Numbered from the stretch's first letter, positions 17,505 to 26,619 are shown. The stretch is 64,000 bases of DNA from Leptolyngbya iicbica LK (GCF_004212215.1 NZ_QVFV01000002.1:371387-435386), one strand, 5' to 3'. The notes: generated by a model not told the origin, from the sequence alone. Made by a program: numbers and translations.

Positions 17505-18023
17505 CTAGCGGGGTTTGAGCATTTGGGCCACGGCCAAGCCCTTGAGGCTGCCACCGATCAGGCCCGTCAGTGTCGCCATGGCCAACCATGCCCACGAGAC
17601 GCGGCTATTGCCATAAATTGAGGCGTTGATGATGTCGGGCATAAACCAGAACAGACTGACAGTGAGAATCCCCGCATTGATCAACGGCCACCACGGCCAC
17701 CCGCGCTGGCGATAGTAACGCAGGACTAATGTGTGAGGCACCGCAGCGATCGCCCCACACACAAACACCATGACAAACACCGGCCAGCGCGATAACAACA
17801 CCAGTCCGACCAACAGAAAAATGGCGCAGTAGCCGCCAATGATGGTCGCCAAGCCCCACCAGCGATAGTGCGGCCAATACGGACGCATGGCCCACCCCTG
17901 GGCGATCGCCAACACGATCGGCCCCCCAAACAAGCCGACGATACCGAGGGGATTGCAAAGGGCGATCGCTGCTGTGGTCGCCACAGTCCAGCGCAAACAA
18001 AACCTAAACCGTTGTTGTGCCAT
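17505..18023 (-). CDS. Uncharacterised integral membrane protein
   Basis: About 172 residues with roughly five hydrophobic spans, among them VGLFGGPIVLAIAQGWAM, GGYCAIFLLVGLVLLSRW, FVMVFVCGAIAAVPHTLVL and LAMATLTGLIGGSLKGLAVA. I do not recognise the family. The ATG at 18023 (MAQQRFRFCL) is favoured because an earlier start would run into the divergent acyltransferase gene. The 79-base gap between the two genes must hold both promoters. No evidence links it to the znu genes. Confidence 0.7.
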   Translation of the reverse strand: MAQQRFRFCLRWTVATTAAIALCNPLGIVGLFGGPIVLAIAQGWAMRPYWPHYRWWGLATIIGGYCAIFLLVGLVLLSRWPVFVMVFVCGAIAAVPHTLVLRYYRQRGWPWWPLINAGILTVSLFWFMPDIINASIYGNSRVSWAWLAMATLTGLIGGSLKGLAVAQMLKPR

Positions 18024-18102
18024 ACCTTTACTAACACTGAGAGCACTGTTTAAGATACTGTCACCATGATGGCAATGGCCAACCTCGACAGTCTTAACAA
18101 TA

Positions 18103-19269
18103 ATGACGACCCCTGCTTCTAATATCAGTGCTACTTCGCCGATATTGCCCGACCAAGATTCTGCCAAAACAATAGAACATCACATTCCTGAACTAGATGG
18201 TCTAAGGGCGATCGCTATTTTAATTGTTGTCCTCTCCCATACCGGGGTTTGGCCTTTTCCAGGGCACGGAGCTGCCGGTGTGTGGATCTTTTTTGCCCTT
18301 AGCGGTTATCTTCTCACGCGACAAGTTCTCATCAGGGGATTTTGGAGTCCACGCCTGATTTTGGCTTTCTATATCAAGCGTTTTTTCAGGATTATCCCCT
18401 CTTTCATTTTTGTAATTTTCTTCTCAATGCTCGTCTTCAAAAATGATCTAGATAGCTTCCTGATGACCATTTCCTTTCGCTATGAAGACACGGGAAACTA
18501 TCTATGGGCAGTTAGGCAAGAATTACTTTTCTATATAATCTTACCCATCCTTCTTGCCCCTCTAAGCTTAAAGAGATCTAATTTGGGTAAAGTATCGGCT
18601 ATTTTTCTGATCGCTTACCTCTTGGCCTCAAATTTAATTGTTACAGCTACGGCTGGTTTGCCAGTCTCACTACGGATAACGCACTATGTTTCTGTTTTCC
18701 TGTTTGGAGTTTTGACAGCTCTGCTTATGACGGAGAATTTCTATACGTTCAGAAGTCATAAAAGCTACAATACCTTGAATTTTATTTCAATCTCATTGCT
18801 AGTATTTTTCTGCTGTTTCAACCGAGATGTAGCCACCCTACTGTTAGGGGCAGACTCCCCTCTCGTAACAAACTATTCTTGGAAAAATGTAGATTTCTTT
18901 GGGGTGATGTCGTGTCTTATCATTGCTTTCTCTCATCATTTTGTGTTTGAAAACGAAAAGGAACTATTTTTATTGAGTATTTTGAGGAATAAGTTTCTCA
19001 GGCTAGTTGGAAAATATAGCTATGGCATTTATCTTATTCATATGCCGTTGATTCCCGTCTTTGTTAAATGGACTCAGAATACTTCTTTGCTCAATATGCC
19101 AGTAGAGGATAATGCATTCTTGAATGTGAGTAGATTTTTGACTCCTATGATCATTTTTCTACTCACATCGCTATTTTCAACTGTGCTTGCTGTATTGCTT
19201 CATGCCTTTATCGAACAACCCAGTGTGAGATTTGGAAGGTTGATGATTTTGAAGTTGGGTCTGAAATAA
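18103..19269 (+). CDS. Acyltransferase 3 family membrane protein
   Basis: A 388-residue polytopic membrane protein of the acyltransferase-3 family, which O-acylates sugars of polysaccharides, peptidoglycan or lipids. The family opening is clear: IPELDGLRAIAILIVVLSHT with the conserved Arg and His, then GAAGVWIFFALSGYLL. About ten spans follow, ending in a typical SYGIYLIHMPLIPVF region. The gene is AT-richer than its surroundings, with a HIP1 site only near its start, as is common for surface-polysaccharide genes exchanged between strains. The substrate is unknown. Confidence 0.88.
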   Translation: MTTPASNISATSPILPDQDSAKTIEHHIPELDGLRAIAILIVVLSHTGVWPFPGHGAAGVWIFFALSGYLLTRQVLIRGFWSPRLILAFYIKRFFRIIPSFIFVIFFSMLVFKNDLDSFLMTISFRYEDTGNYLWAVRQELLFYIILPILLAPLSLKRSNLGKVSAIFLIAYLLASNLIVTATAGLPVSLRITHYVSVFLFGVLTALLMTENFYTFRSHKSYNTLNFISISLLVFFCCFNRDVATLLLGADSPLVTNYSWKNVDFFGVMSCLIIAFSHHFVFENEKELFLLSILRNKFLRLVGKYSYGIYLIHMPLIPVFVKWTQNTSLLNMPVEDNAFLNVSRFLTPMIIFLLTSLFSTVLAVLLHAFIEQPSVRFGRLMILKLGLK

Positions 19270-19615
19270 GCCTCGACAAGATAGTAGAGGGGGGAAATGA
19301 ATCCCTCACAGGCTGCATTGAAGCCTTAAGGAGTTAGCCCTGCCATGAAAACTGGTGTCATGGCAGGGCTGCATCATGGCGGTAGAGCAACGACTGCGAA
19401 CCCCTACGTTATTTCTCTCCTTAGGGAGATATCCAACGAGCCTTTTTTGGGATGTATCTCACTCATCCCAAAAATCACCTACTCAGTTACCCAACGGGAA
19501 TACCCTCAACGACTCTCTGCAAGGGGAGCAGCAGTTTTGTGCTGTTCACACTGCTCAGTCTTGATGCCGTGTTTCCTGGTCAGTTACTTGAGGGCATGAC
19601 CAAAATATGGGTGCC
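19270..19615. repeat. Intergenic region rich in inverted repeats
   Basis: Between convergent genes. Two perfect hairpins stand out: AGCCCTGCCATGA (19336-19348) pairs with TCATGGCAGGGCT (19358-19370), 13 bp with a 9-base loop; TTTTTGGGATG (19444-19454) pairs with CATCCCAAAAA (19464-19474), 11 bp with a 9-base loop. A small TCTCC/GGAGA pair lies between. No T-run follows the stems in either direction. Overlapping short open frames exist but do not look like a known protein. Confidence 0.65.
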
Positions 19616-21253
19616 TTAAATGGAGCACGTTAAATCGCGGGTTTGCTGGCTGAACAAGAGGTTTTCTCGATAATCGACGGGGCAGTCGATGACGGCGGGG
19701 ACATCTTGCTCCAGGGCTTCTTTGAGGGTCGGCATCAGGTCTTCGGTCGACTCCACCCGATATCCTTTGAGGCCCATGGACTCCGCGAATTTCACAAAAT
19801 CGGGATTGGTGAAGTGGACGAAATTGGATTCGCCGTAATGATTGTGCTGTTTCCACTCAATCAGGCCGTAGCCACCATCGTTAAAGATGATCGTGACGAA
19901 AGCGGTGCCCAATCGCAGCGCCGTTTCTAGTTCCTGGCAATTCATCATAAAGCCGCCGTCGCCGGTGGCTGCCACCACCTTGCGGGCCGGATGCACAAGC
20001 TTTGCAGCGATGCCCCCCGGGATGGCGATGCCCATCGAAGCAAAGCCGTTGGAAATGAGGCAGGTGTTGGGGCGATCGCAGTGGTAGTTGCGGGCAATCC
20101 ACATTTTGTGCGCTCCCACGTCAGAGATCAGAATGTCTTCTGGCCCGAGCACCTGCCGCAAGTCGTAAATCAGCTTTTGGGGCTTGACCGGGAAGCCGTA
20201 GTCATCGGCATAGCGCTGATAGTCGGCCCGAATTTCGTCTCGCAGTTTGACATTGATGGGGTCGGGACGCCCTTCACGGTTCACCCGCTTCAAAATTTCT
20301 TCCAGGGAGTCGGCGATATCGCCCACCACCTCTGTGCGGGGAATGTAGCTGCTGTCAATTTCCGCCGGGGTGGAATTGATATGCAAAATCGGCAGGTCGC
20401 CCTCCGGGTTCCACTTTTTCGGGGAATATTCCACCAGGTCATAGCCGACAGCAATGATCAAGTCGGCCCGCTCGATGCCGCAGGAAATGAAGTCGCGCTG
20501 CTGCAGGCCAAAGGTCCACAGTGCTAAAGGATGGGTGTAGGGCAGCACCCCCTTGCCCATGAACGTATTGACCACAGGGATATTCAGCTCGGTGGCGAAC
20601 TGGATGAGGGCGTCGCTGGCCTCGGCCCGAATCGCCCCGTTGCCCACCAGAATGAGCGGGTTGGTCGCCTGGGAAATGGCCACCGAGGCCTGCTGAATAC
20701 TTTGGAATGAGGCGAAGGATTTTTCGCGCCCGTCACGCCGTAGTGGTGCCCCCTCGACGGGCATGTCGGCAATATTTTCCGGCAGGTCAATGTGGACGGC
20801 TCCGGGCTTTTCGGTCTGGGCCAGTTTGAAGGCTTTGCGGACGATTTCGGGTGTGATACTGGGGCGCACAATTTGGGCGTTCCACTTGGTCACTGGGGAA
20901 AACATCGCCACCAAATCAAGGTACTGGTGCGACTCAATGTGCATGCGATCGGTGCCGACTTGTCCCGTAATTGCCACCAGAGGGGCGCGATCGAGGTTGG
21001 CATCGGCGACGCCGGTCATTAAGTTGGTGGCTCCCGGTCCCAGGGTCGATAGACATACGCCGGCTTTGCCCGTTAGCCGCCCGTACACGTCGGCCATAAA
21101 GGCGGCCCCTTGTTCATGGCGCGTGGTGATGAACTGAATGGAGGACTTTTTCAAGGCTTGCAGAACGGCGAGATTTTCCTCACCGGGGACGCCGAAAATA
21201 TATTCGACGCCTTCATTTTCGAGGCATTGCACGAGTAGCTCGGCAGTATTCAT
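19616..21253 (-). CDS. 2-oxoglutarate decarboxylase (acetolactate-synthase-like ThDP enzyme)
   Basis: A 545-residue thiamine-diphosphate enzyme resembling IlvB/AlsS. The N-terminal catalytic Glu is in TTRHEQGAAFMADVYGRL, and the ThDP/Mg site is GDGGFMMNCQELETALRLG. By sequence alone it would be called acetolactate synthase. Directly upstream on the same strand lies a succinate-semialdehyde dehydrogenase, and this pairing matches Synechococcus PCC 7002 A2770/A2771, where the ThDP enzyme decarboxylates 2-oxoglutarate to succinic semialdehyde and closes the TCA cycle. I favour that role. No regulatory small subunit (IlvH-like) gene is adjacent. Confidence 0.8.
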   Translation of the reverse strand: MNTAELLVQCLENEGVEYIFGVPGEENLAVLQALKKSSIQFITTRHEQGAAFMADVYGRLTGKAGVCLSTLGPGATNLMTGVADANLDRAPLVAITGQVGTDRMHIESHQYLDLVAMFSPVTKWNAQIVRPSITPEIVRKAFKLAQTEKPGAVHIDLPENIADMPVEGAPLRRDGREKSFASFQSIQQASVAISQATNPLILVGNGAIRAEASDALIQFATELNIPVVNTFMGKGVLPYTHPLALWTFGLQQRDFISCGIERADLIIAVGYDLVEYSPKKWNPEGDLPILHINSTPAEIDSSYIPRTEVVGDIADSLEEILKRVNREGRPDPINVKLRDEIRADYQRYADDYGFPVKPQKLIYDLRQVLGPEDILISDVGAHKMWIARNYHCDRPNTCLISNGFASMGIAIPGGIAAKLVHPARKVVAATGDGGFMMNCQELETALRLGTAFVTIIFNDGGYGLIEWKQHNHYGESNFVHFTNPDFVKFAESMGLKGYRVESTEDLMPTLKEALEQDVPAVIDCPVDYRENLLFSQQTRDLTCSI

Positions 21254-21362
21254 TCCCTGTGACTCCTAATGCGGGTTAATCCGTTCGATGTTCTAAGTCG
21301 GTAGACCTAGTTAAGCGTCGTTCGATGTTGATGCTGGCTGCGGCCCCAAAATCGCTCTCTCC

Positions 21363-21410
21363 CTGGGTTTCTGCACACTAGCGAAGCCAGGTTCGCAGGG
21401 CTTTACCCAG
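21363..21410. repeat. Hairpin element between 2-OGDC and SSADH genes
   Basis: CTGGGT (21363-21368) pairs with ACCCAG (21405-21410), CTGC with GCAG, and an inner GCGAA/TTCGC hairpin is nested inside. The text GTAGGCTGGGTAAAGC on the minus strand is like the short non-coding repeats common between cyanobacterial genes. It lies in the transcribed gap of the pair. Confidence 0.55.
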
Positions 21411-21443
21411 CCTACGAGAGCGGTATTGTTTGAGCCGACCGAC

Positions 21444-22835
21444 TTATTTGATCCAGACGGTTTTTTGATTGACGAAGGCCAAGATGCCCTCGCGGCCCAG
21501 TTCGCGGCCATAGCCCGATCGCTTGATGCCGCCAAAGGGGAGGCGTGGGTCAGACTTCACCAGGCCATTGATAAAGACGGCTCCCGCTTCGAGTTCGTCA
21601 ACGAGGCGATCGCACTCATCGGCATCTTGCGTCCAGGCGCTAGCGCCCAAGCCCAGCGGCGTACTGTTTGCCAGGGCGATCGCTGCATTGATATCCGGTA
21701 CCCGAAAGGTCAGCGCTACTGGACCAAAGAATTCCTCTTGATCGGCAGGGGTGCCAGGGGGAATATCGGCCAAAATCGTGGGGGGATAAAAGTAGCCAGC
21801 CTGCAATGCTGGCGGCAAGGTGGCGGTCAGGGCGGCAACGTCGCCACCCACCAGGACTTTAGCTCCTTGCTCACGACAGGTATCGACCTGGGCGGCCAAT
21901 TCGTCTCGAATGCCGGGAGTCGCCAGAGGACCAACATCGGTATCAATCAGGGTCGGATCGCCCACCTTCAGCGCCTGAAATTTGGCGGTCAGTCCCTGCA
22001 AAAACTCATCGGCGATCGCCTCATGCAAAATGAATCGCTTGGCTGCAATACAGGATTGGCCGTTATTCAACATGCGCGCCGTCACCGCCGTGGCGATCGC
22101 CTCATCCAGATTTGCACTGGGCATCACCACAAAGGGGTCAGTGCCGCCCAGCTCTAATACCGTGGGTTTGATCTGTTTACCCGCCAGCGCGGCCAAGGCG
22201 GCCCCCGCCGGTTCACTGCCGGTGAGGGTCGCCGCTTTAACGCGATCGTCGGTCACGACTTCCGCCACGGCATCGGCCCCAATCAACAAGGTTTGGAAGA
22301 CATCTGCTGGCAGTCCGGCTTTACGAAAAATCTCCTCAATGAGCAAGGCACTCTGAGGCACGTTGGACGCATGTTTCAGTAACGCGACATTACCGGCCAT
22401 CAGAGTTGGTGCCGCAAACCGAAAGACCTGCCAGAACGGAAAATTCCACGGCATGACGGCGAGCACAATGCCCAGGGGCTGGTACCGCACAAAGCTCTGG
22501 CTGGCGTCGGTAATGGCCGGTACATCTTTCAAAAACTCCGCCCCCTGCTCGGCATAAAAGCGACAAACCCAAGCACATTTAGAAACCTCAGCGATCGCAC
22601 TTTTGATTGGTTTCCCCATTTCCTGGGTCATAATCGCGCCATAGGCTTGCTTATTGTTTTCTAAAATATCGGCGACAAACTGCAACCAAGTCGCCCGCTG
22701 TTGAAACGAGGTGTGACGATACTGTGCAAATGCGGTTTGAGCTCGGTCAATGCGGTCGGCGATCGCCGCCGAACTGAGGGAGTCAAACGTTTTCAGGCAT
22801 TTGCCATTGGTTGGGTTGGTAGTGGCGATCGCCAT
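21444..22835 (-). CDS. Succinate-semialdehyde dehydrogenase
   Basis: A 463-residue aldehyde dehydrogenase that oxidises succinic semialdehyde to succinate. The NAD(P) region is MPWNFPFWQVFRFAAPTLMA, the general-base Glu lies in VLELGGTDPFVV, and the catalytic Cys in NNGQSCIAAKRF. The start at 22835 (MAIATTNPTNGK) has GGGAGGTC five bases upstream. It is the first gene of a pair with the 2-oxoglutarate decarboxylase, 190 bases apart, giving the two-step 2-oxoglutarate to succinate bypass. SdhB at 50233 would take the product onward. Upstream, TTGATTGT occurs twice (22898 and 22915). Confidence 0.88.
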   Translation of the reverse strand: MAIATTNPTNGKCLKTFDSLSSAAIADRIDRAQTAFAQYRHTSFQQRATWLQFVADILENNKQAYGAIMTQEMGKPIKSAIAEVSKCAWVCRFYAEQGAEFLKDVPAITDASQSFVRYQPLGIVLAVMPWNFPFWQVFRFAAPTLMAGNVALLKHASNVPQSALLIEEIFRKAGLPADVFQTLLIGADAVAEVVTDDRVKAATLTGSEPAGAALAALAGKQIKPTVLELGGTDPFVVMPSANLDEAIATAVTARMLNNGQSCIAAKRFILHEAIADEFLQGLTAKFQALKVGDPTLIDTDVGPLATPGIRDELAAQVDTCREQGAKVLVGGDVAALTATLPPALQAGYFYPPTILADIPPGTPADQEEFFGPVALTFRVPDINAAIALANSTPLGLGASAWTQDADECDRLVDELEAGAVFINGLVKSDPRLPFGGIKRSGYGRELGREGILAFVNQKTVWIK

Positions 22836-23310
22836 AATGACCTCCCGATCTGCGGTCAACAAACTGTATATTTCTACTCTGACAAGGGAAACGAGTGTTG
22901 ATTGTCAAATCGTATTGATTGTTCATTGATAACAGTATTTTTTTTGCAAACTTAAATCTGAATCAATACTCTGCCTGGGCAAACCGAACGGTCAACATCA
23001 ATTGGTCAATCTGACTACTTTTGAGGCCGCAATATAAACATTTGCAACTCACTCTCTTACGAGTCCTTAAATTGGTCTTAAATAGTCGCAAGTTTTCAAT
23101 CCTTGCCTCTATCTTTGGAGTCAAGATACCTCCTAACTGCGTCTCCAGCCCTGTCAGATTCTGATGGGGCTGCTTTTTATGGTGCTGATGTGCGGGGATT
23201 TGAGCAGGCGTATCGGTATTTTCCCTGTAACGATACCTTTTCTGCCCATCGTTGCCCTTGGGGATGGTTCCCGCAAGTGAACCGGAGCTGTTCCGAGCTT
23301 TCTGACAGCA
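22836..23310. other. Intergenic region upstream of SSADH with an orphan terminator
   Basis: AT-rich. The part near SSADH should carry its promoter and holds a TTGATTGT direct repeat. The far part ends in a strong plus-strand terminator (23146-23178) with no annotated plus-strand gene before it. An open plus frame at 23103-23471 overlaps the Nudix gene and looks spurious. Confidence 0.5.
23146..23178 (+). terminator. Strong Rho-independent terminator without an upstream gene
   Basis: CAGCCCTGTCAG pairs with CTGATGGGGCTG (12 bp including two G-T wobble pairs) around an ATT loop, followed by CTTTTT. Orientation by the T-run is plus. The only gene nearby on the plus strand is far downstream, so a short untranslated RNA starting between about 22900 and 23100 is implied. 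Confidence 0.75.
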
Positions 23311-23760
23311 CTATTCCCCTCGTAGGGCTTGTGGATGGGTTGCCAAAAACCGCAACAGTAGCATTCGGTGCGGTTGGCCGAGGGGGCGAACCTGATTGGC
23401 CACTAGCGAAAACTTTTTCCCTCGCTGAATATCAGCCTCTGTCCACAGGCCCAAATCCCAGCCTTCGTTGAGCTGTAACTGCTCGGGCGGCACTACCAGT
23501 GGCCCGTAAAACACATGGCGCACGATATTTTGATGTTCCCATCGGGTAAATCGGTTGAGGTAAGGCGGCACGTAGTCGATTTCTTCTTTGATTTCTCGCC
23601 ACACGCCGGCTTCTGGGGTCTCGCCGGGTTCAATATGACCGCCAAAAAAGGCCCAGTGACCGGGATACACAATAGTGGGAATATTGTCTCGAAGCTGCAA
23701 GAGAAATTGCCCTTCGCGGATTAACAGCGCGATCGCGACTTCAGTCTTATCGGTTGCCAT
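23311..23760 (-). CDS. Nudix hydrolase
   Basis: A 149-residue Nudix protein. The box GGHIEPGETPEAGVWREIKE followed by EID fits the Gx5Ex7REUxEExGU pattern with only the final Gly changed to Asp. Nudix enzymes hydrolyse nucleoside diphosphates linked to another group; the substrate cannot be told. VALLIREGQFLLQLRDN is the typical first strand. The ATG at 23760, with AAGGA a few bases ahead, is preferred to a TTG four codons earlier. It stands alone, convergent with nothing close by. Confidence 0.9.
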   Translation of the reverse strand: MATDKTEVAIALLIREGQFLLQLRDNIPTIVYPGHWAFFGGHIEPGETPEAGVWREIKEEIDYVPPYLNRFTRWEHQNIVRHVFYGPLVVPPEQLQLNEGWDLGLWTEADIQRGKKFSLVANQVRPLGQPHRMLLLRFLATHPQALRGE

Positions 23761-24057
23761 AGTCCTTCTCAATCAGTACGTCCAGACTATAAACGGAAAT
23801 TTGATTCGCCGTTGCGCAATCAGCCTTACGGTTGAATTGCCCAAATTCTTAAGACTTGGGCCTGTATTTGGAAATATCACCACGTCCAGCCCTTGGCATC
23901 ACAGTTTAATTAGGCAATTGGGCATGATAAAAATCTCGAAAAGTTGAGGGCGGCGCTGCCAAACCTTACATTGCTCAGGAATCATGAATGCCCACCATGA
24001 GCAAAGTTACTCAGTCCTCTTTGGGATGGCCCCAATTACTCCAGAGCTGTCAGCCGT

Positions 24058-24915
24058 ATGAAATTTGTGCAACCTCAGATCAGTCAGTGGCTTTATCAAC
24101 GTGCAGCCTGGCAACATGTTGTCGGCAATGCGTTGGTGATGTTCACGATTTGGTTAGTTGACTACACCATTCGGATAAATTTGGGCCTCTCGATTTTCTA
24201 TACGCTGCCGATCGTGATCTTGGCTTGGTATTTCAATATCAAAGCAGGCTACTGGGCTGGGGGGGTAGCCGCCAGCTTATGGGCGATCGCCGAAGCCAGT
24301 CGCGCAACGCCCGATACGACGCTCTTGTTCTTAATCTGGAATACGGGAGTGCGCCTCGCCTTTTGGTGGCTAGTGGTGTTTCTGCTGGCGGCCCTCAAAG
24401 CCAGCTACCGTCAAGAGCAACAGCTTGCCCGCACCGACTTTTTGACGGGGCTGCTCAATCGGCGAGCGTTTACCGAGGGGCTGACTCAAGAGATTGTGCG
24501 TTCTGGCCGCTACGGTTTACCTTTTACGCTGGTGTATTTAGATGTGGATAATTTCAAGGCGGTCAACGATCGCTGTGGCCATGCGGCGGGGGATGAGCTG
24601 TTGCAAGCGATCGCCACAGTCCTGGCACAAACCCTGCGCAGTAGCGATTACGCTTCACGATTAGGGGGGGATGAGTTTGCCTGTTTCCTACCGCAAACCA
24701 ATCAGGCACAGGCCAGTCACCTGCTGTCACGACTGTTTGCGGCGCTGACAAATCTTGCGCATACTCAAACCGTGTCAATCGGTTTCAGCATCGGAGCCAT
24801 TACCTTTTTGCAGGCACCAGAGTCTGCTGATGCGGCCCTAGCCGCCGCTGACAAACTCATGTACGACGTTAAAAGCCACGGTAAAAACCAACTCGTGCAA
24901 TCCGTCTATCTTTAG
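24058..24915 (+). CDS. Membrane-bound diguanylate cyclase (GGDEF)
   Basis: A 285-residue protein with an N-terminal membrane module (three to four spans in residues 20-113) and a C-terminal GGDEF domain. RTDFLTGLLNRRAF starts the domain, RLGGDEF (GGDEF at 203-207) is the active site, and RSSD at 194-197 is the inhibitory I-site, five residues before it. It should make cyclic di-GMP and be product-inhibited. The membrane part resembles small MASE-type sensors, but the signal is unknown. No partner gene is adjacent. Confidence 0.93.
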   Translation: MKFVQPQISQWLYQRAAWQHVVGNALVMFTIWLVDYTIRINLGLSIFYTLPIVILAWYFNIKAGYWAGGVAASLWAIAEASRATPDTTLLFLIWNTGVRLAFWWLVVFLLAALKASYRQEQQLARTDFLTGLLNRRAFTEGLTQEIVRSGRYGLPFTLVYLDVDNFKAVNDRCGHAAGDELLQAIATVLAQTLRSSDYASRLGGDEFACFLPQTNQAQASHLLSRLFAALTNLAHTQTVSIGFSIGAITFLQAPESADAALAAADKLMYDVKSHGKNQLVQSVYL

Positions 24916-25079
24916 CTCACTCGGCCCAGTGACCGACTCAAGTCCACCGGAATCCCGCCTATCTCTGTCGATATTGAATTGGTGATGTTGAATTGGGGCG
25001 TCAACGGATCGTTTATCTGGCCCGGCCCGGTTATTGACCGATCGGATCTAGCCAGGCTCTTTTGAGTCAATAACGACTA

Positions 25080-25128
25080 ATAAAATATCCACCCGGCAAT
25101 CCCTTCTCAGGAATTTGTCGGGTGGATA
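25080..25128 (-). terminator. Rho-independent terminator of the PEP-CTERM gene
   Basis: TATCCACCCGGCAA (25086-25099) pairs with TTGTCGGGTGGATA (25115-25128), 14 bp with one wobble pair. On the minus strand the stem is followed by TTTTATT. It lies 74 bases past the stop of the gene at 25202. Confidence 0.85.
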
Positions 25129-25201
25129 AGTGAAAGTTAATGCGTAGAACACGGCTAGCAGCAGCTAACCGCCCCCTTTCTTAACTATTCTGCTCAGCAG
25201 G

Positions 25202-26062
25202 CTAGCTGTAGCGCTTATACGTCACAACTCCGGCCAAAGTCAGCAGCCCCAGCAACATACCTGGTTCCGGCACCGACTCAGTTTCCCAGTCAAAGCCTTT
25301 ATTCCCTGCGATATAGGAGAAGTTATCAACTTCGAAACCACCACCAGTCGTCTGCTCGATAACAAGGGAGTCAAACAGCCCAGTCGCATCGTCAGCATAA
25401 AAGTGCAGATAGGCATTACCTTCGCCCTTACCACCATTTAAGTGACCGTTCTGGTGCTTAGCAAAAATCGGAGCGACTGGATTGATATCCGAATACTCAA
25501 AGCGACTCACTTCTTGACCATCTTTCTTAAGGATGAACCGGTTACCATTGCTCAGGGCTCCCCAGTTAATCCCAAAATAATTCATCGTCTGCCCCAGGCT
25601 CACCTCAACACTATTGCCTTTAAATACTGCAAGATAGTTAGTTTTATTTTTCTGCAAGTTGGAGTTGGATGGATCATAGTCAAAGGGATTAGCAGGTGCC
25701 CAATTATCAGCCTTGATATTGGTGCCCGAACTACCAAATCCGCCCTTTGCAGTTGCGCTAAAGGTCAAACCGTTGGAGTAATATTTACCGCTATCAAATG
25801 AAATATTAGCGTCAAAGTTAATTTCAACTAGGTCAACTAAATGGGAGAAATCAGAAAAAGCTCCGCCGGTTGAACCCTCTTTTCCCTCGGCCAAGCCAGT
25901 CGTGATTCTGGCAGAGATGCCACCTTTCGTGACCACACTACTATTCGTAAACTCGCTATAGTCGGGGGCTGAGGTGTTAGCGTGAGCACCCGTAGCAACA
26001 GTCAGGGTGCCAGCTGTCGCTACCATTGCGGCTAAACCGATTGCAGGAACTCGTAAGACCAT
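25202..26062 (-). CDS. Secreted PEP-CTERM sorting-domain protein
   Basis: A 286-residue exported protein. A signal peptide (VPAIGLAAMVATAGTLTVAT, cleavage near AHA) is followed by a beta-rich domain with Gly, Asn and Ser and few cysteines. The C-terminus has the exosortase-type tail: SVPEPGMLLGLLTLAGVV then YKRYS, that is PEP, a hydrophobic span and a basic end. It is probably handled by an exosortase and displayed or released at the surface; no exosortase gene is in the window. Its role is unknown, though adhesion or matrix is common for such proteins. GAGGAG precedes the ATG. It has its own terminator and is monocistronic. Confidence 0.88.
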   Translation of the reverse strand: MVLRVPAIGLAAMVATAGTLTVATGAHANTSAPDYSEFTNSSVVTKGGISARITTGLAEGKEGSTGGAFSDFSHLVDLVEINFDANISFDSGKYYSNGLTFSATAKGGFGSSGTNIKADNWAPANPFDYDPSNSNLQKNKTNYLAVFKGNSVEVSLGQTMNYFGINWGALSNGNRFILKKDGQEVSRFEYSDINPVAPIFAKHQNGHLNGGKGEGNAYLHFYADDATGLFDSLVIEQTTGGGFEVDNFSYIAGNKGFDWETESVPEPGMLLGLLTLAGVVTYKRYS

Positions 26063-26619
26063 GATTTTGTTGCTCCTCGAATTGAATAAGTTGATTTCAT
26101 TTACTTGAATTCAGTTTCGCAATCTCATTGCCTTAGTCACAGGAGAAAACTTACGGATATCTGTCTGATGCTTTGACCAAGAAACATCACACATTCATGT
26201 AAATCCACGGATAATGCGATAAGCATTTCTCAAAAGATAAATGAGAGCCAATTCTTCGTCTCTTTTTGCAAGCGCAACTTCAGGATTTAAGTGATTATGC
26301 AGGCTTTACCATGGGCTTTTGAGTAATTATTTGCTTGCTGTCGGTACGTTTGCTGAGCGAGTTCTCTGGGAGCTCCGTGATTTCTGTGACGATCTGTGGA
26401 ACGACATGTGTAGAAAATCCGCTAAATGCTTCAGTGAAAAGAGAACTGGTGTTGAGATGGAGTAATCGGCACCTTTGAAACAGGCCGAAGATGCTGCTGT
26501 GACTAGGACGGGGCTGAAGAAAGCGCAGTGAAGGTCTACCTTGTTCTGCGTGCATTAACGGACAGCTTGGGTAAACTCTTGGTTGGCAAGCAACTAAATT
26601 CATACATTGGGAAACTTTT
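26063..26619. other. Divergent promoter region, PEP-CTERM gene and phosphoglucomutase
   Basis: 557 bases with no convincing gene. It must contain promoters for both divergent genes. An open minus frame across 26295-26714 overlaps the start of the phosphoglucomutase gene and has no protein-like composition. Confidence 0.5.

Noticed and set aside
19345-19599. Short overlapping frames in the repeat-rich gap
   Set aside because: They traverse the perfect hairpins, which better explains the sequence as non-coding structure.
19616-21253. Acetolactate synthase (ilvB/alsS) call
   Set aside because: Adjacent SSADH and lack of a small subunit make 2-oxoglutarate decarboxylase the better assignment, though the enzymatic difference cannot be proven by eye.
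23103-23471. 122-codon plus-strand frame overlapping the Nudix gene
   Set aside because: It runs through the orphan terminator and into a well-supported Nudix gene on the other strand; composition is not protein-like.
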